Of a stretch of 64,000 bases of DNA, positions 16,941-25,565 are shown piece by piece. The first letter of the stretch is position 1. Every line of letters begins with the position of its first letter. The position numbers and the translations under genes are program-made. Under the pieces are notes generated by a model. The model was not told the DNA's origin and did no database searches. It saw only the letters and a list, made by a program, of their open reading frames with translations. The DNA is from Nesterenkonia xinjiangensis (GTDB taxonomy: Bacteria; Actinomycetota; Actinomycetes; Actinomycetales; Micrococcaceae): the NCBI RefSeq assembly GCF_013410745.1, contig NZ_JACCFY010000001.1, positions 1,426,001 to 1,490,000 of the forward strand, in the 5' to 3' direction.

Positions 16941-18359
16941 ATGCATTCCGACGACGTCGCCCGCCTCGAGCCCGGACACCAGCGCGAGATCAGCGAGGGG
17001 TTGCACGCCCGGTTCGCTGAGCAGTTCGGGCGGCGGGCCGACGGCGTCTGGTTCGCCCCGGGGCGCGCGAACCTCAACGGCGAGCACGTGGACTTCCACG
17101 GGGGCCACTGCCTGCCGATGGCGCTGGCGCACGGCACCTATGTGGCCGCCGCCCCCCGGGAGGACGGCCTGCTGCGGCTGCGGACCCTGGACCCCGGGCT
17201 CGACGACGGGATCCAGACGGTGAGCATCGCGGCGATCGACGCCCTGGTGCGCGCCGACGCCGGCGAGGGCAGCGCCGGGGAGGCACCGCCCATCACGGAT
17301 GTGCACTCGATCGTGCCGGGGGTGACCTCCGGCTGGACCCACTACGTGGCCGGAACCCTGTGGGCGCTGCAGCAGCTGGGCGGAGAGCTCCCGGAGCTGG
17401 CGGTGCGTCAGGGCTTCGGTGCGGACCTGCTGATCTCCTCCACGCTGCCGATCGGCGGCGGACTGTCCTCCTCGGCGGCGCTGGAGTGCTCGGCGATGCT
17501 GGCGTTCGTGGCACTGGCCACCCCGCTGGGGGAGCAGAATCCAGGCCCGGCACTGGGTGCGGCTCTGGACGATGCGCTGCGCGCCCGTCTTGCGGCGGCC
17601 TGCATGCGGGCCGAGGTGGAGGTGGTCGGCGCCGGCACCGGAGGCCTGGATCAGACGGTGAGCCTGCGCGGACGAGCCGATCATCTGGTCTCCCTGGACT
17701 GCCGGAACTTCTCTGTGGAGCACCGGCCCACCTCGCGGCTCCTGGGGGAGCACACGTTCCTGGCGATCGACACCCAGCAGGCGCACTGGCTGGGCGATGG
17801 TCAGTTCGACGACCGGCGCGCCGACTCCGAGGCGGCGATGCGCCTGCTCGGGGCGGACCAGCTGCGGGACGTGCTCCCGGAGAGCCCGCACCCCGGTGAC
17901 GTCGACGCCGGCCTGGCCCGGTTCGACACGCTGACCGGCGGCGCAGAGGCGATCGAGGGTCGCCGCACCTCCGCATGTCGGAGGCGGCTGCGCCATGCGC
18001 TGACCGAGATGCTGCGCTCCGAGCAGCTGGACCGGATCCTGGGCGACGAGAAGCTGGAACCCAGTGCCGGGGCGCAGCAGGTCGGGCACATCCTGGATGC
18101 CGGCCACGCCTCCATGCGCGACGACGCCCAGGTCTCCTTTCCCGCGGCGGATGCGATCGTGGAGTCCGCCCGTGCCGCCGGGGCGCTGGGCGCCCGGCTG
18201 ATCGGCGGCGGATTCGGCGGCTCCGTCCTGGTGCTGGTCCCGAGGAGCCGAGAGGACGACGTCGTACAGGCTGTGCACCGGATGTGCGTGGAGCAGGGAT
18301 TCACCGCCCCGAGGTTCCTGCACGTGGCGCCGTCCGCGGCGGCACGCCCGGTGGGGTGA
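16941..18359 (+). CDS. galK: Galactokinase
   Basis: This 472-residue GHMP kinase phosphorylates D-galactose at C1 with ATP, the first Leloir step. The galactokinase signature appears as PGRANLNGEHVDFHGG (about residues 41-56), with Ile-to-Asn and Thr-to-Val changes against the usual GRVNLIGEHTDY. The ATP loop LPIGGGLSSSAAL is near residue 173, the catalytic Asp is in GTGGLDQTVS, and the third motif is LIGGGFGGSVL. It is longer than the usual 390 or so residues because of acidic surface insertions. No galT or galE is adjacent. The ribosome site is weak. The deviating first motif leaves some chance of a related GHMP sugar kinase. Confidence 0.88.
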   Translation: MHSDDVARLEPGHQREISEGLHARFAEQFGRRADGVWFAPGRANLNGEHVDFHGGHCLPMALAHGTYVAAAPREDGLLRLRTLDPGLDDGIQTVSIAAIDALVRADAGEGSAGEAPPITDVHSIVPGVTSGWTHYVAGTLWALQQLGGELPELAVRQGFGADLLISSTLPIGGGLSSSAALECSAMLAFVALATPLGEQNPGPALGAALDDALRARLAAACMRAEVEVVGAGTGGLDQTVSLRGRADHLVSLDCRNFSVEHRPTSRLLGEHTFLAIDTQQAHWLGDGQFDDRRADSEAAMRLLGADQLRDVLPESPHPGDVDAGLARFDTLTGGAEAIEGRRTSACRRRLRHALTEMLRSEQLDRILGDEKLEPSAGAQQVGHILDAGHASMRDDAQVSFPAADAIVESARAAGALGARLIGGGFGGSVLVLVPRSREDDVVQAVHRMCVEQGFTAPRFLHVAPSAAARPVG

Positions 18360-18583
18360 TCTCGGTGCGGGCCGGGACATTGCGCCCTCTGGTCCGCACT
18401 CCATCGAGCCAGCCCGTCCGCAGGAATCTTGGGGGCCTCCGCGCACTGATGCCGGGGAGCGCCGTCTCAGCCTGACGCAGCGTCCGGTCCCATACGATCC
18501 CGGGTCTACTGCACGTGCTCCAAAGTTCACCCTCGACTCATGGACGAGCCACCTGGCTTTCATGGGGCCTCAGCAGAATGGCG

Positions 18584-18609
18584 CAGGTGCGGGAACGCTC
18601 CCGCACTTG
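18584..18609. promoter_or_regulatory. LacI-type operator of the phosphodiester-type import operon
   Basis: GTGCGGGAACGCTCCCGCAC (18587-18606) is a palindrome centred on CG with one mismatched pair, extendable to CAGGTGC/GCACTTG with one further mismatch. It lies 47 bases upstream of the binding-protein ATG. The fifth gene of the operon encodes a LacI-family regulator, the likely ligand of this site. The 18360-18583 stretch to its left holds no recognisable gene. Confidence 0.65.
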
Positions 18610-18652
18610 CACCGTGCTCGCACCACCACTCTTGCTGAGGAGAGAATTTCCG

Positions 18653-19738
18653 ATGACACTCCGTCCCCGCGTCACCGGTCGGGCCTTGCCCGCCGTCGCC
18701 ACCACCCTTGCAGGACTCTTCGCGCTCAGTGCGTGCGGAACTGACGACGCCGCCGCGGAGGGAGAAGCCGGCGGCACCCTCGTGGTGTACACGAACTCCG
18801 ACGGCGAAGGTCGCGGCGACTGGCTCACCGAGCGCGCCGAAGAGGACGGCATGGACATCGAGATCGTGGGCATCGGCGGTGGTGACCTGACCGACCGGCT
18901 GATGGCGGAGGCTGGAAACCCGGTGGCCGACGTCGTCTTCGGCCTCAACCACGTGTTCTTCTCCCAGCTCGTCGAGAACGACGTGGTCGCCCCGTACACC
19001 CCATCCTGGTCCGAGGACGTGGCGTCGCCCGAACTGGGCGATCCTTCCGGGGACGGGAACTTCTGGCCCGTGGTGCAGCAGGGCATCCCGCTGGTCTACG
19101 CCCTTGATGCGGTCGATCCAGAGAGCGCCCCCACCGACTGGCTCGATCTCTGGGAAGACCCCCAGTGGCATGGCCGCTACGAAACCGTCGCTGACCTCGG
19201 CGGCGCCACCACGCAGATGGTGATCTCCGGGATCCTGGACCGCTACCAGGACCCCAACGGTGAGCTCGGCGTCTCCGCGGAGGGCTGGAAGCAGATCGAG
19301 ATGTACTTCGACCACGGAGACCCGGCCGTTCCCGAAACGGACCTCTGGCTGCGCATGGCCGAGGGGGAGGTCGATATGGGCCAGCAGCCCGGCACCTCTA
19401 GCCTCGCGAACCGCGAAGAGGAATACGGCATCGAAGTCGGCCTGGTCGAGCCTGAGATGGGCATCCCCTTCGCCGTGGAGCAGGTCGCCGTGGTCAACGG
19501 CACCGACCAGGAGGCCCGGGCCCAGGAGTTCATCGACTGGTTCGGCAGCGCCGAGACCCAGTCCGCATGGTCCGAGGAGTTCGGCTCCATGCCGGCAGTC
19601 CAGGGCGCCATCGACGAGGCGGACCCGGAGATCGTGGAGCTGCACGAAGATCTCCGGCAGCAGGACATCGACTGGGACTTCGTCGGCGAGAACCTGCCGT
19701 CCTGGATCGAGAAGATCGAGCTCGAGTACCTGCCGTGA
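18653..19738 (+). CDS. ABC transporter substrate-binding lipoprotein (iron/spermidine/phosphonate type)
   Basis: The ATG at 18653 follows a GAGGAGAG site and gives 361 residues. The start includes a lipoprotein signal ending FALSACG, so Cys is lipidated and the protein is anchored outside the membrane. The mature part begins GGTLVVYTNSDGEG, as in extracellular solute-binding family 1 proteins for Fe(III), thiamine or 2-aminoethylphosphonate, and contains DVVFGLNHVFFSQL and MPAVQGAIDEADPE. It captures the ligand for the ATPase and permease that follow. Two later phosphodiesterases point to a phosphodiester-like ligand rather than iron. Confidence 0.92.
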   Translation: MTLRPRVTGRALPAVATTLAGLFALSACGTDDAAAEGEAGGTLVVYTNSDGEGRGDWLTERAEEDGMDIEIVGIGGGDLTDRLMAEAGNPVADVVFGLNHVFFSQLVENDVVAPYTPSWSEDVASPELGDPSGDGNFWPVVQQGIPLVYALDAVDPESAPTDWLDLWEDPQWHGRYETVADLGGATTQMVISGILDRYQDPNGELGVSAEGWKQIEMYFDHGDPAVPETDLWLRMAEGEVDMGQQPGTSSLANREEEYGIEVGLVEPEMGIPFAVEQVAVVNGTDQEARAQEFIDWFGSAETQSAWSEEFGSMPAVQGAIDEADPEIVELHEDLRQQDIDWDFVGENLPSWIEKIELEYLP

Positions 19739-20754
19739 TCCACTACGAAGACATCGAAGTCAGCTTCGGAGACTTCACGGCGATTCCCGCACTGAACCTC
19801 GACGTGGCCGAGGGGGAGTTCTTCACCCTCCTCGGCCCTTCGGGATGCGGAAAGACGACGGCCCTGCGCGCGCTGGCCGGCTTCGTGCAGCCCTCACGAG
19901 GTGAGATCTACGTTGACGGCAGGCCGGTGAGTCGGCTGCCCAGTGATAAGCGCGGCGTGGGCATGGTGTTTCAGAACTATGCCCTCTTCCCCTCCATGAC
20001 GGTCTGGGAGAACATCGCCTTCGGACTGAGGCTGCGCAGGCACAGCGCGGCGGAACGCCGTGAACTGGTGGCCGAGGTCGCCGAGCGAGTGGATCTGAGC
20101 GCCGAGCAGCTTCAGAAGCACCCTTCCGAGCTCTCTGGCGGGCAGCAGCAGCGCGTCGCCATCGCCCGCGCCCTGGTGCTGCGCCCGAAGATCCTGCTGC
20201 TCGACGAGCCGCTGTCCAACCTGGATGCGAAGCTGCGCCATCAGCTGCGCGCCCAGCTCAAGGAGCTTCAGTCTGAATTCGGGATCACCACGCTCTACGT
20301 CACCCACGATCAGGATGAAGCCCTGACCATGTCGGACCGGATCGCCGTCTTCAACGCGGGACGAGTCGAACAGGTCGGCACTCCGGAGGAGATCTACGAC
20401 CACTCGGCCAACGAGTTCGTCTGCCGGTTCATCGGCGCGGCCACTCAGCTCTCCGGCAAGCTCGCTGCCGACCTGGGGCACGAGGTCACCAGCTCGTGCT
20501 TCCTGCGGCTCGAAAAGCCCCTGCTCGAGACGCCCGGAGCCCCGCTTCTCCCGGTCTACCGCCGGATCAGCGCCGTCGTGCAGTCCCTTGCCTATCACGG
20601 CACGCACACGATCTACACGGTGGAGGCCCGCGGGACGGCGTTGAAGATCCTGGTGCGCGAGGACGGCGGGGGCAAGGCCGGCCCGGGAGATGAGGTCGAG
20701 GTCGGCGTCAATCCTGAGCATGTCCTCGCCTACCCCTCGGCAGGCGTCTCATGA
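19735..20754 (+). CDS. ABC transporter ATP-binding protein (PotA/FbpC type)
   Basis: The GTG start at 19735 shares a GTGA overlap with the preceding stop and gives 339 residues. Walker A is LLGPSGCGKTT (about residues 32-42), the signature is LSGGQQQRVAIARAL, Walker B is KILLLDEPLSNLDAK, and the H-loop is THDQDEAL. A C-terminal TOBE-like domain of about 100 residues ends the protein. It drives import through the two-module permease encoded next, at the cytoplasmic face of the membrane. Confidence 0.95.
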   Translation: MIHYEDIEVSFGDFTAIPALNLDVAEGEFFTLLGPSGCGKTTALRALAGFVQPSRGEIYVDGRPVSRLPSDKRGVGMVFQNYALFPSMTVWENIAFGLRLRRHSAAERRELVAEVAERVDLSAEQLQKHPSELSGGQQQRVAIARALVLRPKILLLDEPLSNLDAKLRHQLRAQLKELQSEFGITTLYVTHDQDEALTMSDRIAVFNAGRVEQVGTPEEIYDHSANEFVCRFIGAATQLSGKLAADLGHEVTSSCFLRLEKPLLETPGAPLLPVYRRISAVVQSLAYHGTHTIYTVEARGTALKILVREDGGGKAGPGDEVEVGVNPEHVLAYPSAGVS

Positions 20755-22526
20755 CCACCTCCGTGTCCACGATGCTCCGCTCCCCCTTCGCCGTCATCAC
20801 CCTGGTGGTGCTGACCTGGTTCACCGTAGTGCTGCTGCTCTGGCCCAACCTGAACCTGCTCATCGAGACGTTCTTCCCTGACGGCACGTTCTCCGGACGT
20901 GCGGTGGAACGCCTGATGTCCTCCGAGCGTGCCATGCGGTCGCTGCTGAACTCGGTCGCGTTGGCCGTGGCGTTGGCGATCAGCACCAATGTCGTGGGCA
21001 TCTTTCTGGTACTGGTCACCAGCTACTTCAAGATCTTCGGGTCCCGCGTGCTGTGGCTGGGTTACGCCACCACGCTGATCTACGGCGGCATCGTCTTGGC
21101 CGCCGGGTTCAAGTTCGTCTACGGACGAGACGGAATAGTCACCGGAATCCTGCTGCGCTTCCACCCCGAGCTGGATCGTGACTGGTTCACCGGCTTCTTC
21201 GCGGTCCTGATCGTCATGACCCTCGCGACGACGACGAACCACCTGCTGTTCCTCTCCTCGGCCATCGCCAAAGTCGATCAGCAGACGGTGGAGGCCGCGA
21301 AGAACCTCGGCGCGAGCCAATGGACCATCCTGCGACGGGTGGTGCTGCCCACCGTGAAGCCGATGATCTTCGCGATCACCATCCTGAGCTTCCTGACCGG
21401 CCTCGGCGCGCTGTCGGCTCCGATCGTCCTGGGTGGCCGGGATTTCCAGACGATCACCCCGATGATCCTCTCCTTCGCAGGGTCCCCGGCTTCCCGTGAC
21501 CTGGCCGCGCTGCTCGCCATCGTGCTGGGTCTGGCGACGATCGCCATGCTGGTGTTCCTGACCCGCATGGAAGCAGGGGGGACCTACTTCTCACTGTCGA
21601 AGGTGGCCACACCGCTGGCGAAGCAGAAGATCCAGAGCCGGGCGGCGAATGTGGTGGTGCATCTGGCCGCGTACGTGATCTTCCTGTTCTACCTGACGCC
21701 GTTCCTGCTGATCATCCTCTACTCCTTCGTGGACTCCTACAGCATCCAGACCAGCTCGTTCGCCATCGAGAACATGTCACTCGCGAACTATGAGCGGGTC
21801 CTGACCCAGCGCCGTGCACTCCAGCCCTTCCTGATCTCCATCCTCTACAGCGCGGCCGCAGCAGGTGTCGCCGTCGTCGGGCTGCTGCTGGTGACGCGGG
21901 TGCTGGTCCGGCACCGCAACTGGATCTCCATCGGCTTCGAGTATCTGCTGCACGTGCCGTGGCTGCTGCCGGGTGCGATGATCGCACTGGGCCTGATCAT
22001 GAGCTACGACCAGCCCAGTCCGCTGATCGGCAACAACGTGCTCACCGGCACGGTGTGGATACTGGGCATCGCGTTCGTCGTCATCAAGGTCCCGTTCACG
22101 CTGCGGCTCCTGAAGGCATCCTTTTCCTCCATCAACCATTCCCTGGAGGAGGCCGCCGTGCTGATGGGTGCCAGCACCTGGACGATCTTCCGCCGGATCC
22201 TGCTTCCCGCGGTCCTTCCGGTCGCTGCGGCCGTCTTCGCGTTGAACTTCATCTCGCTGCTCGATGACTACGACACGGCGATCTTCCTGGCGCACCCGCT
22301 GTATCAGCCCCTGGGACCCGTCATCCACGCCAATGCGGAATCCACCACGGATCTCGACGCCCGAGCCAACACGTTCGTCTACACGGTGCTGCTGATGATC
22401 ATCTCCACGGCGGCGATGTGGCTCGCCTATGGCGGGGCCACCCGCCGCCGGCGGAGGAGGCGCAGACCAGCGGTGGTCCCCGCCGCCCCGGTGACGCTCA
22501 GCTCCAGCACCAAAGGGCCCCTATGA
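20751..22526 (+). CDS. ABC transporter permease with two fused membrane modules (FbpB type)
   Basis: This 591-residue permease overlaps the ATPase gene by ATGA. It contains two tandem permease modules, each with six predicted helices. The first EAA loop reads EAAKNLGASQWTILRR near residue 182, and the second EEAAVLMGASTWTIFRR near residue 466. A basic RRRRRRRRP tail ends on the cytoplasmic side. Such fused permeases belong to iron(III), thiamine and phosphonate importers and make a heterodimer unnecessary. Confidence 0.94.
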   Translation: MTTSVSTMLRSPFAVITLVVLTWFTVVLLLWPNLNLLIETFFPDGTFSGRAVERLMSSERAMRSLLNSVALAVALAISTNVVGIFLVLVTSYFKIFGSRVLWLGYATTLIYGGIVLAAGFKFVYGRDGIVTGILLRFHPELDRDWFTGFFAVLIVMTLATTTNHLLFLSSAIAKVDQQTVEAAKNLGASQWTILRRVVLPTVKPMIFAITILSFLTGLGALSAPIVLGGRDFQTITPMILSFAGSPASRDLAALLAIVLGLATIAMLVFLTRMEAGGTYFSLSKVATPLAKQKIQSRAANVVVHLAAYVIFLFYLTPFLLIILYSFVDSYSIQTSSFAIENMSLANYERVLTQRRALQPFLISILYSAAAAGVAVVGLLLVTRVLVRHRNWISIGFEYLLHVPWLLPGAMIALGLIMSYDQPSPLIGNNVLTGTVWILGIAFVVIKVPFTLRLLKASFSSINHSLEEAAVLMGASTWTIFRRILLPAVLPVAAAVFALNFISLLDDYDTAIFLAHPLYQPLGPVIHANAESTTDLDARANTFVYTVLLMIISTAAMWLAYGGATRRRRRRRRPAVVPAAPVTLSSSTKGPL

Positions 22527-23377
22527 GAAACACGATGGCGACGCTGCGCGCTGACGCGGGGATGCTGATCATGGCTCACCGCGGCACTGCGGTGGGGTCG
22601 ATCACCGAGAACACAGTGGCAGCGGTGCATGCGGCGCTGCGCTCGGGTGCCGACATGGTGGAGATCGACATCGTCGCGTCCACCGATGGTGACTTCTTCT
22701 GCTTCCACGACGGCGCGGAATCACGCCTGTTCGGACAGGAACTCAACATCGTGGATCTGTCCGGCCGAGAGATCCGTCAGCTTCGGTACATCCATACCGA
22801 TCGGACGAACCGCTCCGCCCCGGTGGCATCCCTTGCGGATGTTCTTCACCACCTGCCACCGAGGGCGGTGCTCAACATCGACCGGTCGTGGCGCTGGTGG
22901 GACACGCTCCTGCCGTGGTTGGAGGAGTGGGAGGTGGCGCATCAGCTGACGCTCAAGTGCTGGGCGAAGGATGACTCCTCAGTCGACACGCTCCGCCGCC
23001 AGGGGCCGCAGCTCCCGTTCATCCCCATCTGCGAGAGTCTGGACCAGGCCCACGCCATGGTGGCCGATCCGCGGCTGAACACAGTGGGCGTGGAGCTGCT
23101 GGCAAGAACCCCGGACCACCCGGCACTGGACCGAGAAGCCGTCTCCGAGCTCAAGGCGCTGCGCCCCACGGACGACCCCTTGCTGGTCATGATCAACTCC
23201 GAGGTTCTCCGTGACGGCGTGCCGCTCTTCGCCGGCCATGATGATGAGAGTGCTGTGCTCATCTCACCGCACACAGCCTGGGGGCCTCTTTTCGACCTGG
23301 GGGTGGACATCATCCAGACAGACTGGCCATGGGTGCTCCGGGACTACCGAGCGTGGAGGGCCGATCATGCCGACTGA
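22523..23377 (+). CDS. Glycerophosphodiester phosphodiesterase family protein
   Basis: The ATG at 22523 overlaps the permease stop (ATGA) and gives 284 residues. GDPD-type TIM-barrel motifs are present: MAHRGTAVGSITENT (first His and Glu), MVEIDIVASTDGD (metal Glu and Asp) and FCFHDGAESRLFG (general acid His). The end motif VDIIQTDWPWVLRDY matches the usual GVDGIFTD-type strand. The protein has no signal peptide, so it acts in the cytoplasm, probably on a phosphodiester brought in by this operon's transporter, yielding an alcohol and a glycerol- or polyol-phosphate. Confidence 0.88.
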   Translation: MRNTMATLRADAGMLIMAHRGTAVGSITENTVAAVHAALRSGADMVEIDIVASTDGDFFCFHDGAESRLFGQELNIVDLSGREIRQLRYIHTDRTNRSAPVASLADVLHHLPPRAVLNIDRSWRWWDTLLPWLEEWEVAHQLTLKCWAKDDSSVDTLRRQGPQLPFIPICESLDQAHAMVADPRLNTVGVELLARTPDHPALDREAVSELKALRPTDDPLLVMINSEVLRDGVPLFAGHDDESAVLISPHTAWGPLFDLGVDIIQTDWPWVLRDYRAWRADHAD

Positions 23378-24470
23378 ACTCTGGGGATCCCCCACGGTGG
23401 AAGACGTGGCCCGAGTGGCAGGCGTGTCGAAGTCGACCGTCTCGCGCGCACTCCTCGGCCGCGACCGAGTGTCTGAGGCCACTCAGCAGAAGGTGCGGGC
23501 CGCCGCCGCACGCCTGGGCTACGTTCCCAATGTGCTCGCCGCCGAACTCGCGAACCACACCTCCTCGACCGTGGGGCTGCTGCTGCGAGACGCCTCCAAC
23601 CCCGCCTACGGGCTGATGTTCACCAGGCTGCATGAGGAGGCCCGTGCCGCAGGGCTTCGCGTCCTCTCCTCCACCATCCGACCCGGGCCGGGGGACCGTG
23701 CGGCCGAAGAGATCTCCACCCTGCACTGGATGATGGGGCTGAAGGTCTCCGGGCTGATCGTCGCCACCGGCGGGGTGGCCAGCGAAGAGCTCCGCCCCTT
23801 TCACGCCCAGATACCGATCATCCGGGCCGGCAGGCCTGAACCCACCGGTCAGGTGCACGCGGTCTCCTACGATGAGCGGCTCGCGGCTCGCGCGCTCACG
23901 GACCATGTCCTCGTCCATGGTCACCGTCAGGTCGCGGTCCTCACCCCACCCGAGGAGATCTCCTACCCCGAGCACGTGCGGGCGACGTCGATGACGGAGT
24001 TCCTGCGTGCGCACGGGGCGACGGTCACTGTCATCCCCGTGGATCGACTGGAGCGGGGACTCACCCGCACGGTGCAGCTGGTGGGCGACCGTGACGTCAG
24101 CGCGGTGATGTGCCCTTCCGACATCCGCCAGCTGGAGGTGATCAGGGTCCTGGACGACGCCGGGTTCAGCGTGCCTGAGGACGCCTCGGTCACCGGGTGC
24201 GACGGCATCATGCCCGGACTCGACGTCATGGGACTCACCAGCTACCGAATCGGGGTGGAGGTGCTGGCCGAACGCGTCATCGCGAACCTGTCCCGCCTTC
24301 TGGAAGCAGGCGGGTGGTCCGCTGGAATCGAACCACGACGTGCCCTTGACGCCCGAGACACCAGTGGCGCACAGGACATGCGCAGCCTGTACGCCACCGA
24401 GAAGGTCCACGAACTGATCCCCGGCGCGCTGATCCCCGGCCGCACCGTGGCCGCTCCCCTGAGCAGGTGA
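23367..24470 (+). CDS. LacI family transcriptional regulator (operon autoregulator)
   Basis: The ATG at 23367 lies inside the last 11 bases of the phosphodiesterase gene and gives 367 residues. The helix-turn-helix VEDVARVAGVSKSTVSRALLG (about residues 11-31) and the hinge helix NVLAAELANHTSSTVGLLL are canonical. The effector domain ends unusually, with a tail of about 40 residues after the core (DTSGAQDMRSLYATEKVHEL). It probably binds the palindrome at 18584-18609 and responds to the imported ligand or a hydrolysis product. Confidence 0.92.
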   Translation: MPTELWGSPTVEDVARVAGVSKSTVSRALLGRDRVSEATQQKVRAAAARLGYVPNVLAAELANHTSSTVGLLLRDASNPAYGLMFTRLHEEARAAGLRVLSSTIRPGPGDRAAEEISTLHWMMGLKVSGLIVATGGVASEELRPFHAQIPIIRAGRPEPTGQVHAVSYDERLAARALTDHVLVHGHRQVAVLTPPEEISYPEHVRATSMTEFLRAHGATVTVIPVDRLERGLTRTVQLVGDRDVSAVMCPSDIRQLEVIRVLDDAGFSVPEDASVTGCDGIMPGLDVMGLTSYRIGVEVLAERVIANLSRLLEAGGWSAGIEPRRALDARDTSGAQDMRSLYATEKVHELIPGALIPGRTVAAPLSR

Positions 24471-24494
24471 GCGCTGCGGGAACCACTCCTCCCC

Positions 24495-24549
24495 TGTCCA
24501 CCGCCCCTGTCCACCGCCCTTGTCCACCGCTCCTGTCCACCGCCCCTGT
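24495..24549. repeat. 13-bp tandem repeat ahead of the metallophosphoesterase gene
   Basis: TGTCCACCGCCCC is repeated four times (third base changes CCT and CTCC in copies 2 and 3), then a partial copy. It fills the gap between the LacI gene and the phosphoesterase gene. It has the same 13-base period as the array at 16835 but an unrelated unit. Confidence 0.9.
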
Positions 24550-24610
24550 CTGCCGAACACCGCTGAACAATCCCGTCTCCCTCTCAACGCCTCCTGTGAA
24601 AGGTCTCACC

Positions 24611-25501
24611 ATGTCACTTCGCGCCGCCGAGTACCCGCACCCGCACCACACCTTGGTCCATCTCTCGGACACCCACTTCGTCACCCCTGGGGAGCTGCTC
24701 TCCGGCACCGGTCATCCGCGCGACCGACTGAAGGAGATCCTGACCTCGCTCGTCGCCGCGGAGATCAGGCCCGCAGCGCTGATCATCACCGGAGACTTGG
24801 CGGATCGCGGTGAAGCTTCCGCCTACCGGGAGTTGAGATCGGTTCTCACTCCGGCAGCCGAGCAGATGGGAACCGAGATCGCGTGGGTCATGGGAAACCA
24901 CGATCACCGGGAGACCGTTCGGCGAGAGCTGCTCGACGCACCGGCCAGCGACGCGCCGTATGACACCACGGTGATGATCGGGGGGCTGCGCCTGATCATT
25001 CTCGATTCCACCGTCCCGGGGAAGCATCACGGGGAGCTCAGCGAGGAGCAGCTGGTGTGGCTCGCAGAGGTCCTGCGTGAGCCGGCGCCCGAGGGAAGCA
25101 TCCTCGCCATGCATCACCCGCCGCTGCCGTGTGTGCAGGACCTCGCCGTCACAGTGGAGCTGCGCGAGCAGCAGCTGTTGGCCGAGGTCGTGCGGGGCAC
25201 CGACCTTCGAGCGATCCTGGCCGGTCACCTGCACTATTCGACCACCGCGACGTTCGCCGGGATCCCGGTGTCTGTGGCCGGGGCGACGTCGTGCACCCAG
25301 GACCTCTTCACGCCCCGCCGCGGCACTCGCGCTCGTGACGCCGCCCAGGGACTGAACCTCGTCCATGTGTATGACCACACGATCATGCATACCGTGGTGC
25401 CCATGGCCGGTGGGGTCACGGTGGGTCGCGACGTCGACGCAGCAGGCACCGCCCGGCTGTTGGCGGAGGATGAGGTCTATATCCCGTCCCGGGCCCGGTG
25501 A
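24611..25501 (+). CDS. Calcineurin-like metallophosphoesterase (CpdA-like)
   Basis: The ATG at 24611 gives 296 residues. All five metallophosphoesterase motifs are visible: HLSDTHF (residues 17-23), IITGDLADRGE, VMGNHDHRE, MHHPPLP and LAGHLHYS. The family includes cAMP phosphodiesterase CpdA and glycerophosphodiesterases with a dinuclear metal centre. Placed last in an operon with a GDPD-type enzyme and an ABC importer, it more likely cleaves a phosphodiester nutrient than cAMP, which is an inference. The stop is 64 bases from the convergent dppDF-type gene. Confidence 0.9.
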   Translation: MSLRAAEYPHPHHTLVHLSDTHFVTPGELLSGTGHPRDRLKEILTSLVAAEIRPAALIITGDLADRGEASAYRELRSVLTPAAEQMGTEIAWVMGNHDHRETVRRELLDAPASDAPYDTTVMIGGLRLIILDSTVPGKHHGELSEEQLVWLAEVLREPAPEGSILAMHHPPLPCVQDLAVTVELREQQLLAEVVRGTDLRAILAGHLHYSTTATFAGIPVSVAGATSCTQDLFTPRRGTRARDAAQGLNLVHVYDHTIMHTVVPMAGGVTVGRDVDAAGTARLLAEDEVYIPSRAR

Positions 25502-25565
25502 GCAGGACCGCGCACGAAGACGGGGCTCCCTCGCATCTCGGGGGGAGGCCGGCCGACTCGCAGGA

